From positions 1 through 15,713 of the forward strand of contig JAUVPY010000012.1 of the NCBI GenBank assembly GCA_030598425.1: a DNA stretch of 15,713 bases, in the 5' to 3' direction. The notes under the pieces are model-generated. The model was given only the letters and a program-made list of their open reading frames with translations, ran no database searches and had not been told where the DNA came from. Every line of letters starts with the position of its first letter. Within the stretch, counting starts at the first letter, position 1. Shown here piece after piece: positions 1-6,109 of the stretch. The stretch is from Anaerolineae bacterium (GTDB lineage: Bacteria > Chloroflexota > Anaerolineae > 4572-78 > NAK82). Made by a program: the position numbers and the translations under genes.

Positions 1-1
1 A

Positions 2-841
2 GGGGTGACCGACCCCCTGCTTCTCGACATGCACAAAGTGCGGCAGAGCCTTCACATCAATGTAAACCACTTCTTCGTTACACTTGGCGCGATTCTGATC
101 ACCCTATATCTGTTGTTTCTCCAGATGAATTGGCGACAGTCCGTCGTTCAATCAGGCATCGTGGTGTTGCTGCTGGCTGCCTTCTTTGGTTTGACAAGAG
201 TCGAGGCCAAGCAGGGGAGGATCGAACCATTCCTGGAAAGACTAAAAACCCTGAGGCGAGAACGGACCCTCGTTGCTCTCTTCCTGGCAACGGCATTAGT
301 TGTGGGGGTTGAGATTGGCTCTTTAAGTATCTTGACCACGTTCCTAATGGACTTACGCGGCTTCAATCAGGTTACGTCAAAGATCGGATTGCTTGTGTTT
401 CTTTGTGGTATGGCGACTGGCAGAGTAGTTTTTGGCCTATTCACGCACAAGAGACAGATACCGCAATATATTCTTGCTCTCTTTGGTCTGGCGTCCCTGG
501 TCTATACAGGGCTGTTCTTTCTAAGTCTCGATGGATTGAGCTACGTCGCCATTTTTCTAGCCGGGATTTCCCTCTCTGCAATCCTGCCGCTAACAATTAC
601 CTTGGCCGGTTTGCTCTACGAAGAGATAGCCGGCACGGCCTTAGGATTAATCAAAGTTGCTGCTGGTCTTGGCGGCATCCTGCTTCCTCTGCTCATGTCT
701 CTCGTCGCCAAGTCGGTATCTTTTCAAGCGTCATTGCTTCTGTATCCGCTTGCGCTTGTGTTGGCCTTTCTGATTCTCCTCCCAGAGATGCGGCGCTTAG
801 GGTCTACGGAAACCGCACCTGTCGTCGAAGCCGCGGACTAG
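2..841 (+). CDS. MFS transporter, C-terminal part (5' end outside the window)
   Basis: This is a membrane permease of the major facilitator type, probably moving a small solute across the cytoplasmic membrane; the substrate cannot be read. The frame is open to the left edge, so the GTG at 5 is probably internal and the gene begins outside the window. About seven hydrophobic segments are visible, with a charged cytoplasmic stretch (KQGRIEPFLERLKTLRRER) between the first two and the rest, as in the central loop and C-terminal bundle of MFS proteins. A glycine-rich helix near GMATGRVVFGLFTHKR resembles the conserved loop with trailing basic residues in MFS halves. The C-terminus is short and polar. 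No neighbour indicates the substrate, and a tRNA on the other strand follows. Confidence 0.75.
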   Translation, partial: GVTDPLLLDMHKVRQSLHINVNHFFVTLGAILITLYLLFLQMNWRQSVVQSGIVVLLLAAFFGLTRVEAKQGRIEPFLERLKTLRRERTLVALFLATALVVGVEIGSLSILTTFLMDLRGFNQVTSKIGLLVFLCGMATGRVVFGLFTHKRQIPQYILALFGLASLVYTGLFFLSLDGLSYVAIFLAGISLSAILPLTITLAGLLYEEIAGTALGLIKVAAGLGGILLPLLMSLVAKSVSFQASLLLYPLALVLAFLILLPEMRRLGSTETAPVVEAAD

Positions 842-855
842 TTCTGAACTCAAAA

Positions 856-880
856 CGCCCGCCGGGATGTCCGGCGGGCG
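856..880 (-). terminator. Intrinsic terminator of the tRNA-Leu unit
   Basis: A perfect 10-bp G+C-rich stem (856-865 with 871-880) has a 5-nt loop. Read on the minus strand it starts two bases after the tRNA 3' end and is followed by TTTTG. No T tract follows on the plus strand, so it mainly serves the minus-strand tRNA. Its stem may also slow transcripts leaving the MFS gene. Confidence 0.85.
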
Positions 881-881
881 A

Positions 882-964
882 TGCCCCGGAGTGGACTCGA
901 ACCACCACGCCCGTTAGGGCACAGGCCCTCAACCTGCTGCGTATGCCAATTCCGCCACCGGGGC
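882..964 (-). tRNA. tRNA-Leu (anticodon GAG)
   Basis: The reverse complement folds as a class II tRNA of 83 nt. The acceptor stem is GCCCCGG with CCGGGGC and discriminator A. The D arm contains GCGGAATTGGCATACGC. The anticodon stem GCAGG/CCTGT holds the loop TTGAGGG with anticodon GAG. A long variable arm (CCC-TAAC-GGG) is followed by a T arm with loop TTCGAGT. The long variable arm and discriminator A fit leucine, reading CUC/CUU codons. CCA is not encoded. The gene has its own promoter and terminator, so it is a single-tRNA transcription unit. Confidence 0.95.
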
Positions 965-976
965 AGGTTACGTATA

Positions 977-1006
977 ATTATACATTAGGACATGAGGCTT
1001 TGTCAA
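977..1006 (-). promoter_or_regulatory. Promoter of tRNA-Leu
   Basis: On the minus strand, TTGACA (1001-1006) and TATAAT (977-982) are separated by 18 bp; both boxes match the housekeeping consensus exactly. Transcription would start near 970, about six bases before the mature tRNA 5' end. Confidence 0.85.
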
Positions 1007-1070
1007 AGAAAGCTCTGGGTTTTTGGGCTTGGTTTGATCCAGTGTGGCTGGACAGGCGATCGCCTTTGCC

Positions 1071-1799
1071 TTAACGGGGAATCAGTTTCTCGCTCACCAG
1101 GCTGGCCGCAAAGGTCTTCTGGACTCCATCGGCGAAGCGAACGGTAACAAGGTTGTCATCCCTACCCGTGTCTGGCTGGACGGCTTGCACGACGCCGTCA
1201 CCATATGCAGCGTGGCTAACGGCCATACCGGGTGCGTAGGCTAGTGCCTTGCCGTTGGAAGAGGATGGCTCTGCCGCGGGGATTTCTGCATACTGGCGGT
1301 CCTGCCAGAGTTCGGCGTAAAGCTTCAAATCCTGCGGGCGGCGCACGCGGCGGGCGATGTCATCCAGGCGGCTGCGAGCCTGACTGACCTGTTCAATGAG
1401 AGCTCCTTTTTCAGGCGGTGGGAGGTCGCTTTTGGCCAGTCGGCGGCTTGTGTTGCTAAGGGCCATACTTAGTTCGCGCAAAGCTGCCTTAGGTTCACCT
1501 CCTACCACGTCAATGCTCACCAGACTGATGCCGTGGGTCTCACACAGGTCGGCACGAGCGGCGTCGCGCACTTTCTGCTGTTGCTCTTCCTCGAGACTGG
1601 GTCGCTGACGTCGCCCATGTCCCTGTAGGCCGTGGAAACGAATGGCAGCCCCAATCTCCGGGTAGAGCAGGTCGAGCTTTAAGCGGCGCTTGGTCTCCGG
1701 GTTAACCAACCAGTCAGGCGTTACGTCATATTGAGCAGTGAATCCCTCAAAGACACGCATCAGAATTTCGCGCCAAGCGTTGGTATTGGTCCAGGTCAC
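1071..1799 (-). CDS. Restriction-endonuclease-like protein with C-terminal Tudor-like (PcrA/UvrD-type) domain
   Basis: This 242-residue soluble protein was not recognised as a named family. Residues about 28-100 resemble the Vsr/DUF559-like endonuclease fold: a tail (KRRLKLDLLYPE) with Asp43, then AAIRFHGLQGH near 51-61, a basic helix, and ARADLCETHGISLVSIDVV near 81-99. In active relatives the second strand usually reads like IEFDG; here the glutamate position is Arg54 and the aspartate is His56, so catalysis is doubtful. Residues about 104-165 look helical. Residues about 190-242 (PGMAVSHAAYGDGVVQAV, then VTVRFADGVQKTF) match the small Tudor-like domain at the C-terminus of UvrD/PcrA helicases, which in PcrA binds RNA polymerase. 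The GTG start at 1799 is preceded by GAGG seven bases upstream. A role in transcription-linked DNA transactions is inference only. Confidence 0.6.
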   Translation of the reverse strand: MTWTNTNAWREILMRVFEGFTAQYDVTPDWLVNPETKRRLKLDLLYPEIGAAIRFHGLQGHGRRQRPSLEEEQQQKVRDAARADLCETHGISLVSIDVVGGEPKAALRELSMALSNTSRRLAKSDLPPPEKGALIEQVSQARSRLDDIARRVRRPQDLKLYAELWQDRQYAEIPAAEPSSSNGKALAYAPGMAVSHAAYGDGVVQAVQPDTGRDDNLVTVRFADGVQKTFAASLVSEKLIPR

Positions 1800-1824
1800 G
1801 GTTCATCCTCGTTGCAGGGTATGA

Positions 1825-1904
1825 GCGACGCCATAGCACAGCGGCATCATAGCACAGCGACATCATAGCACAGCGACATCATAGCATAGCGGCATCATAG
1901 CACA
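1825..1904 (-). repeat. Five tandem 16-bp repeats in the nuclease-Tudor promoter and leader
   Basis: Five back-to-back 16-bp units (1825-1840, 1841-1856, 1857-1872, 1873-1888, 1889-1904) read TGTGCTATGATGYCGC on the minus strand with few substitutions. The first four in the transcription direction contain TGCTATGAT, an extended -10 motif; the last is changed to TATGGC. The first copy supplies the -10 box of the main promoter, and the rest lie in the leader. Confidence 0.9.
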
Positions 1905-1922
1905 GGCGTTCTAATGTGTCAA
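1894..1922 (-). promoter_or_regulatory. Promoter of the nuclease-Tudor gene
   Basis: On the minus strand, TTGACA (1917-1922), a 17-bp spacer and TATGAT (1894-1899) form a near-perfect housekeeping promoter. A TGC triplet before the -10 also gives the extended -10 form. The start would be near 1887, leaving a leader of about 88 nt that contains four further copies of the 16-bp repeat. Confidence 0.8.
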
Positions 1923-1938
1923 ATCGATTTTTGATTTG
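1920..1938. promoter_or_regulatory. Inverted repeat between divergent promoters (possible operator)
   Basis: CAAATC (1920-1925) and GATTTG (1933-1938) form an inverted repeat, and AAATCGATTT (1921-1930) inside it is itself a perfect palindrome. It overlaps the -35 boxes of both the leftward nuclease promoter and the rightward promoter of the Ig-like protein. This position suits a shared regulator, but A/T-rich palindromes can occur by chance. Confidence 0.4.
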
Positions 1939-1963
1939 TCTACCTGCGCATTTTGTGTATACT
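1936..1963 (+). promoter_or_regulatory. Probable promoter of the Ig-like secreted protein gene
   Basis: TTGTCT (1936-1941) and TATACT (1958-1963) are 16 bp apart on the plus strand, about 38 bp upstream of the start codon at 2002. The -10 is good and the -35 imperfect. Confidence 0.55.
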
Positions 1964-2001
1964 CGGTTTGCTCATCGCGTTGTACCTGATGTGGAGGTCT
2001 C

Positions 2002-3102
2002 ATGGCGCAATCTGCACGCCTGGCTATCTCTGCCGTCCTGCTTTCGCTCGTATTGCTTTGGACGCTGACGGTAAGGGGTCTGGGCACAAAGGCACAGAAC
2101 CTACAAAGCCTCGAAGGGGTGACACATGCTCAAGCGAGAATCCCGCCGGCTGCCGAGACAATGGCTGCCCCCACCCCTACCTCCACACCTCCTCTCCAAC
2201 CAACTTCGACATCGCGCCCCTCTATCACCTACCTCACGTGCGATCCTTGCCTTGTCGAGCCCGGTGGTCCGGTTACTTTGCACTGGGATCTAAGTGGGGC
2301 AACCGCTGCTTATCTCGATGGGCAGGGGGTGACCGCGCCGGGGAGCACGGTCGTCTATCCCGACCAGACAACGACCTACCGGCTGGTCGCCATCGGTGAC
2401 GACGGTCAGAGTGAGAAGACGGTGACTGTCGAGGTGCGTGGGTTGCCAACCATACACTACTTCACTTGCCTCCCGTGTGAGATAGCCAAAGGGGAGCAAT
2501 CCACGCTGAGCTGGGACCTGAACGGGGCGACGGCTGCCTACCTGGGTGGTCACGGCGTCCCTGCGCCGGGGAACACCGTCGTTGCGCCCGACCAGACGAC
2601 CACCTATCGCCTGGAGGCGGTCGGCGAGTTGGGCAGTGTGGAACGTTTGGTGACCGTCACGGTCAAAGAGGGCGGCGACCCGGAAGCGGTGAGCGAAGCG
2701 CTGCGCCATCCCGGCTACGATGTCCGCTGGGTGGGTTTTCTGCCATTGGCAGAGCCATTGGAGGAGGGAGGGGATACCATCGGCGTCATCATGGCCGCTG
2801 CTACTGATGACCTTCGCTCGCAGGAGTTTGCCGACCAGTATTTCGAAGGCCTTAAGGCGCTGTACAACAATTACCCCGGCCAAGTCTTGACGGTGGGGCT
2901 ATACGACGGCGTGCGCCACATTCTTTTCGTCACCGCCGAGTCTGGGTCGTTCGAGGCCTTTCTGCGGGGCGAGATGGATGGCCAGGTCTTCTGGCAGGCG
3001 GCGACTTCGAACGTGTGGGACGTTTGGGTCGGACGCTGGCTGGAGATTGATGATTTGAGCTTCGCACACCAGGATTTCCTATCGAAGAGCTTTGGTTTCT
3101 GA
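2002..3102 (+). CDS. Secreted or membrane-anchored protein with two Ig-like repeats
   Basis: This 366-residue exported protein has no assigned function. A hydrophobic segment at about residues 7-24 acts as signal peptide or anchor. A Thr/Pro/Ser-rich linker (about 47-73) follows. Two homologous beta-rich repeats occupy about 73-146 and 148-222; each has a TCxPC motif, W-D-L-x-GAT-A-YL, a GxGVxAPG turn and PDQTTTYRL. These are like the Ig-like repeats common in Chloroflexota surface proteins. The two cysteines per repeat (80/83 and 156/159) may form disulfides. The C-terminal region (about 226-366) contains an unrecognised alpha/beta domain. The start has GGAGG just upstream. The next gene follows after 12 bp with its own ribosome binding site, so the two are probably co-transcribed. 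Confidence 0.7.
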   Translation: MAQSARLAISAVLLSLVLLWTLTVRGLGTKAQNLQSLEGVTHAQARIPPAAETMAAPTPTSTPPLQPTSTSRPSITYLTCDPCLVEPGGPVTLHWDLSGATAAYLDGQGVTAPGSTVVYPDQTTTYRLVAIGDDGQSEKTVTVEVRGLPTIHYFTCLPCEIAKGEQSTLSWDLNGATAAYLGGHGVPAPGNTVVAPDQTTTYRLEAVGELGSVERLVTVTVKEGGDPEAVSEALRHPGYDVRWVGFLPLAEPLEEGGDTIGVIMAAATDDLRSQEFADQYFEGLKALYNNYPGQVLTVGLYDGVRHILFVTAESGSFEAFLRGEMDGQVFWQAATSNVWDVWVGRWLEIDDLSFAHQDFLSKSFGF

Positions 3103-3114
3103 AGGAGGGATCAG

Positions 3115-3489
3115 ATGAACAAGGTCACCATCACCGCTGGCGACGTGTCGCTGCCGGCTGAACTGAACGACAGCCCCACGGCTCAGGCAGTTTGGGAGGC
3201 GTTGCCCATTGAGGGTAGTGCCAACGTGTGGGGAGATGAGATCTACTTCGGGATCCCCGTGCAGGCTGAACAGGAGCCAGATGCCCGAGCCGTGGTTGAA
3301 GTGGGCGAGCTGGGCTACTGGCCGCCGGGGAACGCTTTCTGTATCTTTTTCGGCCCGACCCCCGCCAGCACTGACGAGCGCCCGCGCGCGGCCAGCCCAG
3401 TTAACATCTTGGGGCGTGTGTCGGGTGACGCTACCTCGTTTCGTAATGTGCGAGGTGGAACGCCTGTGAAGATCACTCGTCATGAGTGA
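3115..3489 (+). CDS. Cyclophilin-like fold protein (TM1367-type)
   Basis: This 124-residue protein resembles the small bacterial cyclophilin-like family typified by TM1367. It has an N-terminal beta hairpin (KVTITAGDVSLPAEL), then PTAQAVWEALPIEGSANVWGDEIYF, VVEVGELGYWPPGNAFCIFFGPTP and a terminal ILGRVSGDA strand. The WGDEIYF and GYWPPGNAFCIFFGPTP segments are characteristic. Family members are small beta-barrels; prolyl isomerase activity has not been generally established, so none is claimed. AAGGAGG lies immediately after the preceding stop codon and fixes the ATG at 3115. It shares a probable operon with the upstream Ig-like gene. No signal peptide is visible. Confidence 0.75.
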   Translation: MNKVTITAGDVSLPAELNDSPTAQAVWEALPIEGSANVWGDEIYFGIPVQAEQEPDARAVVEVGELGYWPPGNAFCIFFGPTPASTDERPRAASPVNILGRVSGDATSFRNVRGGTPVKITRHE

Positions 3490-3556
3490 TATGCAATCTC
3501 TCTCGTCAAACTGCATCTAACAACAGAGTACCATTTCGGCGCGCGCGGGGAGGAAT

Positions 3557-4138
3557 ATGCCGAGACAAGCATCGGATCGCGCGGCACATACTCAGTCAAA
3601 ACGTGCGAACGCTCGATTGTACGTGAGCGCGGTCTTGGCAGTGCTTCTGATCTTGGGAGGCGCGTGGGCTCTATGGCGCGGAGTGCAGGGCTCTTCGCCA
3701 GATACCCGTTCTGCCACGCCAACTCCCCTCGTGGAGGCAGCGCCTGATTTCACCCTGCAAACCCTCGATGGGCAAGCGGTTAGACTTAGCGACTACCGTG
3801 GGCACGTGGTGCTGCTCAATACCTGGGCCACCTGGTGTCCTCCCTGTCGTGCCGAGATGCCCGACCTGGAAGCTTATTATCAGCAGCATCAAGAGGACGG
3901 GTTCGTAGTGTTGGCGGTTAACAGCCAGGAAAGCCCTGACACAGTGGCTGCTTTCCTTGGATAACACGATTTTACCTTCCCGGTGTTGCTCGATCCTGAT
4001 GGCGAGGTGATGAGGGAATATGGAGTACTCGGTTTGCCCACCTCTTTCTTCATTGACCGCGATGGGGCTATGCGCGGCGTGTGGAGCGGTCAGCTATCCC
4101 CTGCGCGGTTGAAGGAGCTTGTTGACCCTCTACTATGA
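3557..4138 (+). pseudogene. TlpA/ResA-like thioredoxin with an in-frame stop (disrupted)
   Basis: This would encode a membrane-anchored thiol-disulfide oxidoreductase facing outside the cytoplasm. A basic N-terminus is followed by a membrane segment (about residues 21-40), the PDFTLQTLDGQAVRLSDYRGHVVLLNTWATWC entry seen in this family (start APDFTL, residues 62-68), and the catalytic WCPPC (Trp93, Cys94, Cys97). After Gly135 the frame meets TAA at 3962-3964. The same frame then continues for 57 codons with normal family sequence (DFTFPVLLDPDGEV, then GVLGLPTSFFID with the cis-Pro loop) and ends at TGA 4136-4138, overlapping the next gene as ATGA. A protein ending at 3964 would lack the cis-Pro loop and last strands. 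A recent nonsense mutation, a sequencing error and readthrough are all possible. GGGGAGGA precedes the ATG. Confidence 0.8.
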
Positions 4139-4359
4139 AGACATTTTGGACGAGCGCGCCTGAATCCGGCATCGCCGCCCGCGTAGCTGAATTGGAGAAG
4201 CATCTGGCTGACCTGAAGGCTCGCCTGCCAGCTCACTCCGTTCCCGCCTCAATGATGGTTGAGTTGGATGAATTGGAGGAGGAGTTAGCGCTGGCGCGTC
4301 GCCAATGGCGGGAGGATCAGGCGGATGATGGCAAAGAACATCTAGGTGGCGGGAATTGA
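4135..4359 (+). CDS. Small coiled-coil protein of unknown function
   Basis: This 74-residue soluble protein was not recognised. It contains two charged helical segments: residues about 11-31 (ARVAELEKHLADLKARL) and about 40-64 (MVELDELEEELALARRQWRED), joined by a Pro-containing turn. The heptad-like leucines suggest a helical hairpin or coiled coil. It has no cysteines, signal or membrane segment. Its ATG overlaps the stop of the thioredoxin frame (ATGA), and its stop overlaps the TTG start of the next gene (TTGA), so it is translationally coupled in a three-gene operon. This supports it being a real gene. An accessory role to either neighbour is inference. Confidence 0.65.
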   Translation: MKTFWTSAPESGIAARVAELEKHLADLKARLPAHSVPASMMVELDELEEELALARRQWREDQADDGKEHLGGGN

Positions 4360-4892
4360 CCGTTTCCAGCTTTGAGAACAAGACACCCCAGATTGGTGTG
4401 GGGACTTACGTTCATCCCTCGGCGGATGTGTTCGGTGACGTGACCATCGGTGAAGGTTGCTGGATCGGGCCCGGCGCTCGTATAAGAGGTGATTATGGCG
4501 TCATCGTCATCGGCGATTACACCAGTGTCGAAGACAACTGTGTCATCCACGCGCGTCCTGGTGAGCAGACTACGATCGGCGACTGGGTGACCATCGGTCA
4601 CGGAGCCGTCATCCACAACGTGAAGATGTTGCACAACTTTGCGATCATTGGCATGGGAGCGGTCGTCTCTGATTGGGCCGAGGTGGGGCGCTGGGCAGTT
4701 GTCGGCGAGGGAGCCGTCGTCCGCCAGGGCCAGATGGTCCCTGATGAGCATATCGCCGTCGGCGTGCCGGCTCGTGTCTTGGAGAAGCGGGTCAGCGATG
4801 AGTACAAGCTGGAGTGGACGCGCTTCAAAGAGACTTACGTGGACTTGGCCTGTCGCTATCCTATTGGCTTTGCCCCCGTGGATGAGACTTGA
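4356..4892 (+). CDS. Gamma-carbonic-anhydrase-like hexapeptide-repeat protein
   Basis: This 178-residue left-handed beta-helix protein belongs to the YrdA/PaaY/gamma-carbonic anhydrase group. Hexapeptide turns run from about residue 17 to 122 (VHPSADVFGDVTIGEGCWIGPGA and on), with a C-terminal helix from about 143. Family metal-ligand histidines are visible at His65 (CVIH), His82 and His87 (IGHGAVIHN), and the IRGD motif gives Arg44 and Asp46. The glutamine that often stands in NIQDN is Glu59 here (SVEDN). Such proteins act as trimers; carbonic anhydrase, CoA-thioester hydrolase or no activity are all possible. The TTG start overlaps the preceding stop (TTGA), and a GGTGGCGGGA stretch may serve as ribosome binding site. 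It is the last gene of the operon. Confidence 0.8.
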   Translation: MTVSSFENKTPQIGVGTYVHPSADVFGDVTIGEGCWIGPGARIRGDYGVIVIGDYTSVEDNCVIHARPGEQTTIGDWVTIGHGAVIHNVKMLHNFAIIGMGAVVSDWAEVGRWAVVGEGAVVRQGQMVPDEHIAVGVPARVLEKRVSDEYKLEWTRFKETYVDLACRYPIGFAPVDET

Positions 4893-4958
4893 GCACAGCC
4901 CAACACGCCGACATTCACAAATCGAAAACGCAGACTGCGAGGGTAGTGGAAGAGTATT

Positions 4959-4987
4959 TTGACAAAGCCGAATCTTCTCTGTACAAT
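4959..4987 (+). promoter_or_regulatory. Promoter of the radical SAM gene
   Basis: TTGACA (4959-4964), 17 bp, then TACAAT (4982-4987) is a near-consensus housekeeping promoter. The start would be near 4994, about 45 bases before the TTG at 5039. Its position argues against the longer reading frame beginning at 4889, which would run across the promoter. Confidence 0.8.
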
Positions 4988-5011
4988 CCCCGAACGGCAG
5001 ACGTTTCGGGG
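4988..5011 (+). terminator. Possible intrinsic terminator of the upstream operon
   Basis: CCCCGAA (4988-4994) pairs with TTCGGGG (5005-5011), with two further inner base pairs possible. It is followed by GTTATTCTTTCTC, a T-rich but imperfect tract. It lies about 95 bases past the hexapeptide gene and directly on the start region of the next promoter. Confidence 0.5.
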
Positions 5012-5038
5012 GTTATTCTTTCTCAGCGAGGGGAGGAA

Positions 5039-5290
5039 TTGGGTCTCAGAGTAGCACTGGCGACACCGCCCTTCCGTGAATCGGGAGTGGTGGGCACAAC
5101 CAGGAGTATGAAGGCGGTCATCAATCTGGTTCCGCCTTTAGGACTTGCCTACCTGGCTGCTGTTCTTGAAAAAGAAGGGCTGGACGTAAGGATAACCGAT
5201 TGCCACATCCGGCCCGACACCTCCTTCCACCCCTTTCCGAGTACCGCCCCACACCGGCCTCTTATCGTAAGCTTCCCGCGGCGGTCATGA
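5039..5290 (+). pseudogene. N-terminal fragment of a B12-binding radical SAM protein, truncated and frameshifted
   Basis: The probable original start is TTG at 5039, two bases after GGGAGG and behind a consensus promoter. The product begins GLRVALATPPFRESG and continues through NLVPPLGLAYLAAVLEKEG to VRITDC, the first beta-alpha-beta unit of the cobalamin-binding domain in this family. After about 55 residues the family sequence stops. The frame then runs for about 28 residues of unrelated sequence, which is the out-of-frame reading of the following radical SAM gene. The usual domain is over 100 residues longer, so most of it appears deleted. The same frame extends back to 4889, but that part has no family-like sequence. 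Confidence 0.7.
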
Positions 5291-6084
5291 TGACGTCCCG
5301 GGGTTGCCCATACGGATGTACTTTCTGCGATCGAGGCGTGTTCGGCAATTACGTCCGGGCGCACAGCCCGGAACGTGTTCTGGCCGAGATAGAAGAGCTG
5401 CTAGGGCGCTATGGAGCCCGTGAGATCCGCTTCTTCGACGACACCTTCACCATAAACCGCAAAAGGGTGGAAAAAATCTGCGAGATGATCATCGAGCGTG
5501 GCCTACGTTTCCCCTGGACGTGTCTTACGCGGGTGAACACGGTCGACAAGGGCCTTCTGCGGTTAATGAAAGAGGCAGGCTGCTGGCAGGTGTTGTTCGG
5601 GCTGGAGTCGGGTGACCCCAGGATGTTGGATAATCTGAATAAGGGTAGCAGCGTCGAGCAGAACTCCCAGGCTGTGCAATTGGCTTTAGAGGCAGGGCTG
5701 GGTGTGCGGGGCGATTTCATCATTGGTACGCCGGGCGAGACGATGGAGAGCCTGGAGAACACCCTAGCTTTCACCACGCGGAGTGGGCTTGATTACGCTC
5801 ATTTCAATAAGTTCGTCCCCTATCCGGGCACGGAGCTTTATGAGCGCCTGGTGTCCGAAGGCCACGAGTTCGACACGAAGAACCTGCCGCCTATCGTAGA
5901 CCATGCCGCCATTGTGTACGTGCCGGATGGGCTAACGCGTGTGGAATTGAAAGAGTTCTTAGATCGTGCCCATCGAGAGTTTTACCTCCGGCCTTCACAC
6001 GTTGTACGTCGCCTGCTGCGTACCGGTTCCTGGCACGAGTTCACCGGCCAGGCCAAGGGGGCCCTGGCTATCGTAGGACTGTAA
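5200..6084 (+). CDS. Radical SAM protein (B12-binding family), core without its N-terminal domain
   Basis: This frame carries the complete radical SAM core of a cobalamin-dependent-type enzyme. It starts with the linker that normally follows the B12 domain (PARHLLPPLSEYRPTP), then has the iron-sulfur motif SRGCPYGCTFCDR (Cys36, Cys40, Cys43 counted from 5200). Later come IRFFDDTFTINR, LFGLESGDPRMLD and FIIGTPGET, the usual barrel landmarks, and a C-terminal helical segment. Such enzymes use SAM radicals, often for methyl transfer or rearrangement in lipid or surface-compound synthesis. The frame differs from that of 5039-5290, and the best-placed start (TTG 5200 or ATG 5287) has no good ribosome binding site. 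The gene is therefore probably broken unless the frameshift is an error. A GT-C-like gene follows after 25 bp. Confidence 0.7.
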   Translation: MPHPARHLLPPLSEYRPTPASYRKLPAAVMMTSRGCPYGCTFCDRGVFGNYVRAHSPERVLAEIEELLGRYGAREIRFFDDTFTINRKRVEKICEMIIERGLRFPWTCLTRVNTVDKGLLRLMKEAGCWQVLFGLESGDPRMLDNLNKGSSVEQNSQAVQLALEAGLGVRGDFIIGTPGETMESLENTLAFTTRSGLDYAHFNKFVPYPGTELYERLVSEGHEFDTKNLPPIVDHAAIVYVPDGLTRVELKEFLDRAHREFYLRPSHVVRRLLRTGSWHEFTGQAKGALAIVGL

Positions 6085-6109
6085 ATCAGCAGATACCACC
6101 GCGGGTGCC

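Noticed and set aside
1055..1064. GGCGATCGCC as a HIP1 site suggesting cyanobacteria
   Set aside because: I noticed it only once in the window; HIP1-rich genomes carry many copies.
403..1074. Long plus-strand frame of 223 codons overlapping the MFS end and the tRNA
   Set aside because: It runs out of frame through the MFS gene, then through the tRNA-Leu gene and its terminator, and shows no family-like sequence.
1825..1904. The regular repeats as a CRISPR array
   Set aside because: The 16-bp units are directly adjacent with no spacers, and no cas gene is present.
3079..3516. Minus-strand open frame of 145 codons
   Set aside because: It is antisense to the cyclophilin-like gene, whose protein is recognisable and has a strong ribosome binding site.
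4889..5038. TTG at 4889 (overlapping the preceding stop) as start of the radical SAM protein
   Set aside because: The extra 50 residues show no family sequence, and a consensus promoter and a terminator-like hairpin lie inside them. TTG 5039 with GGGAGG fits the family N-terminus.
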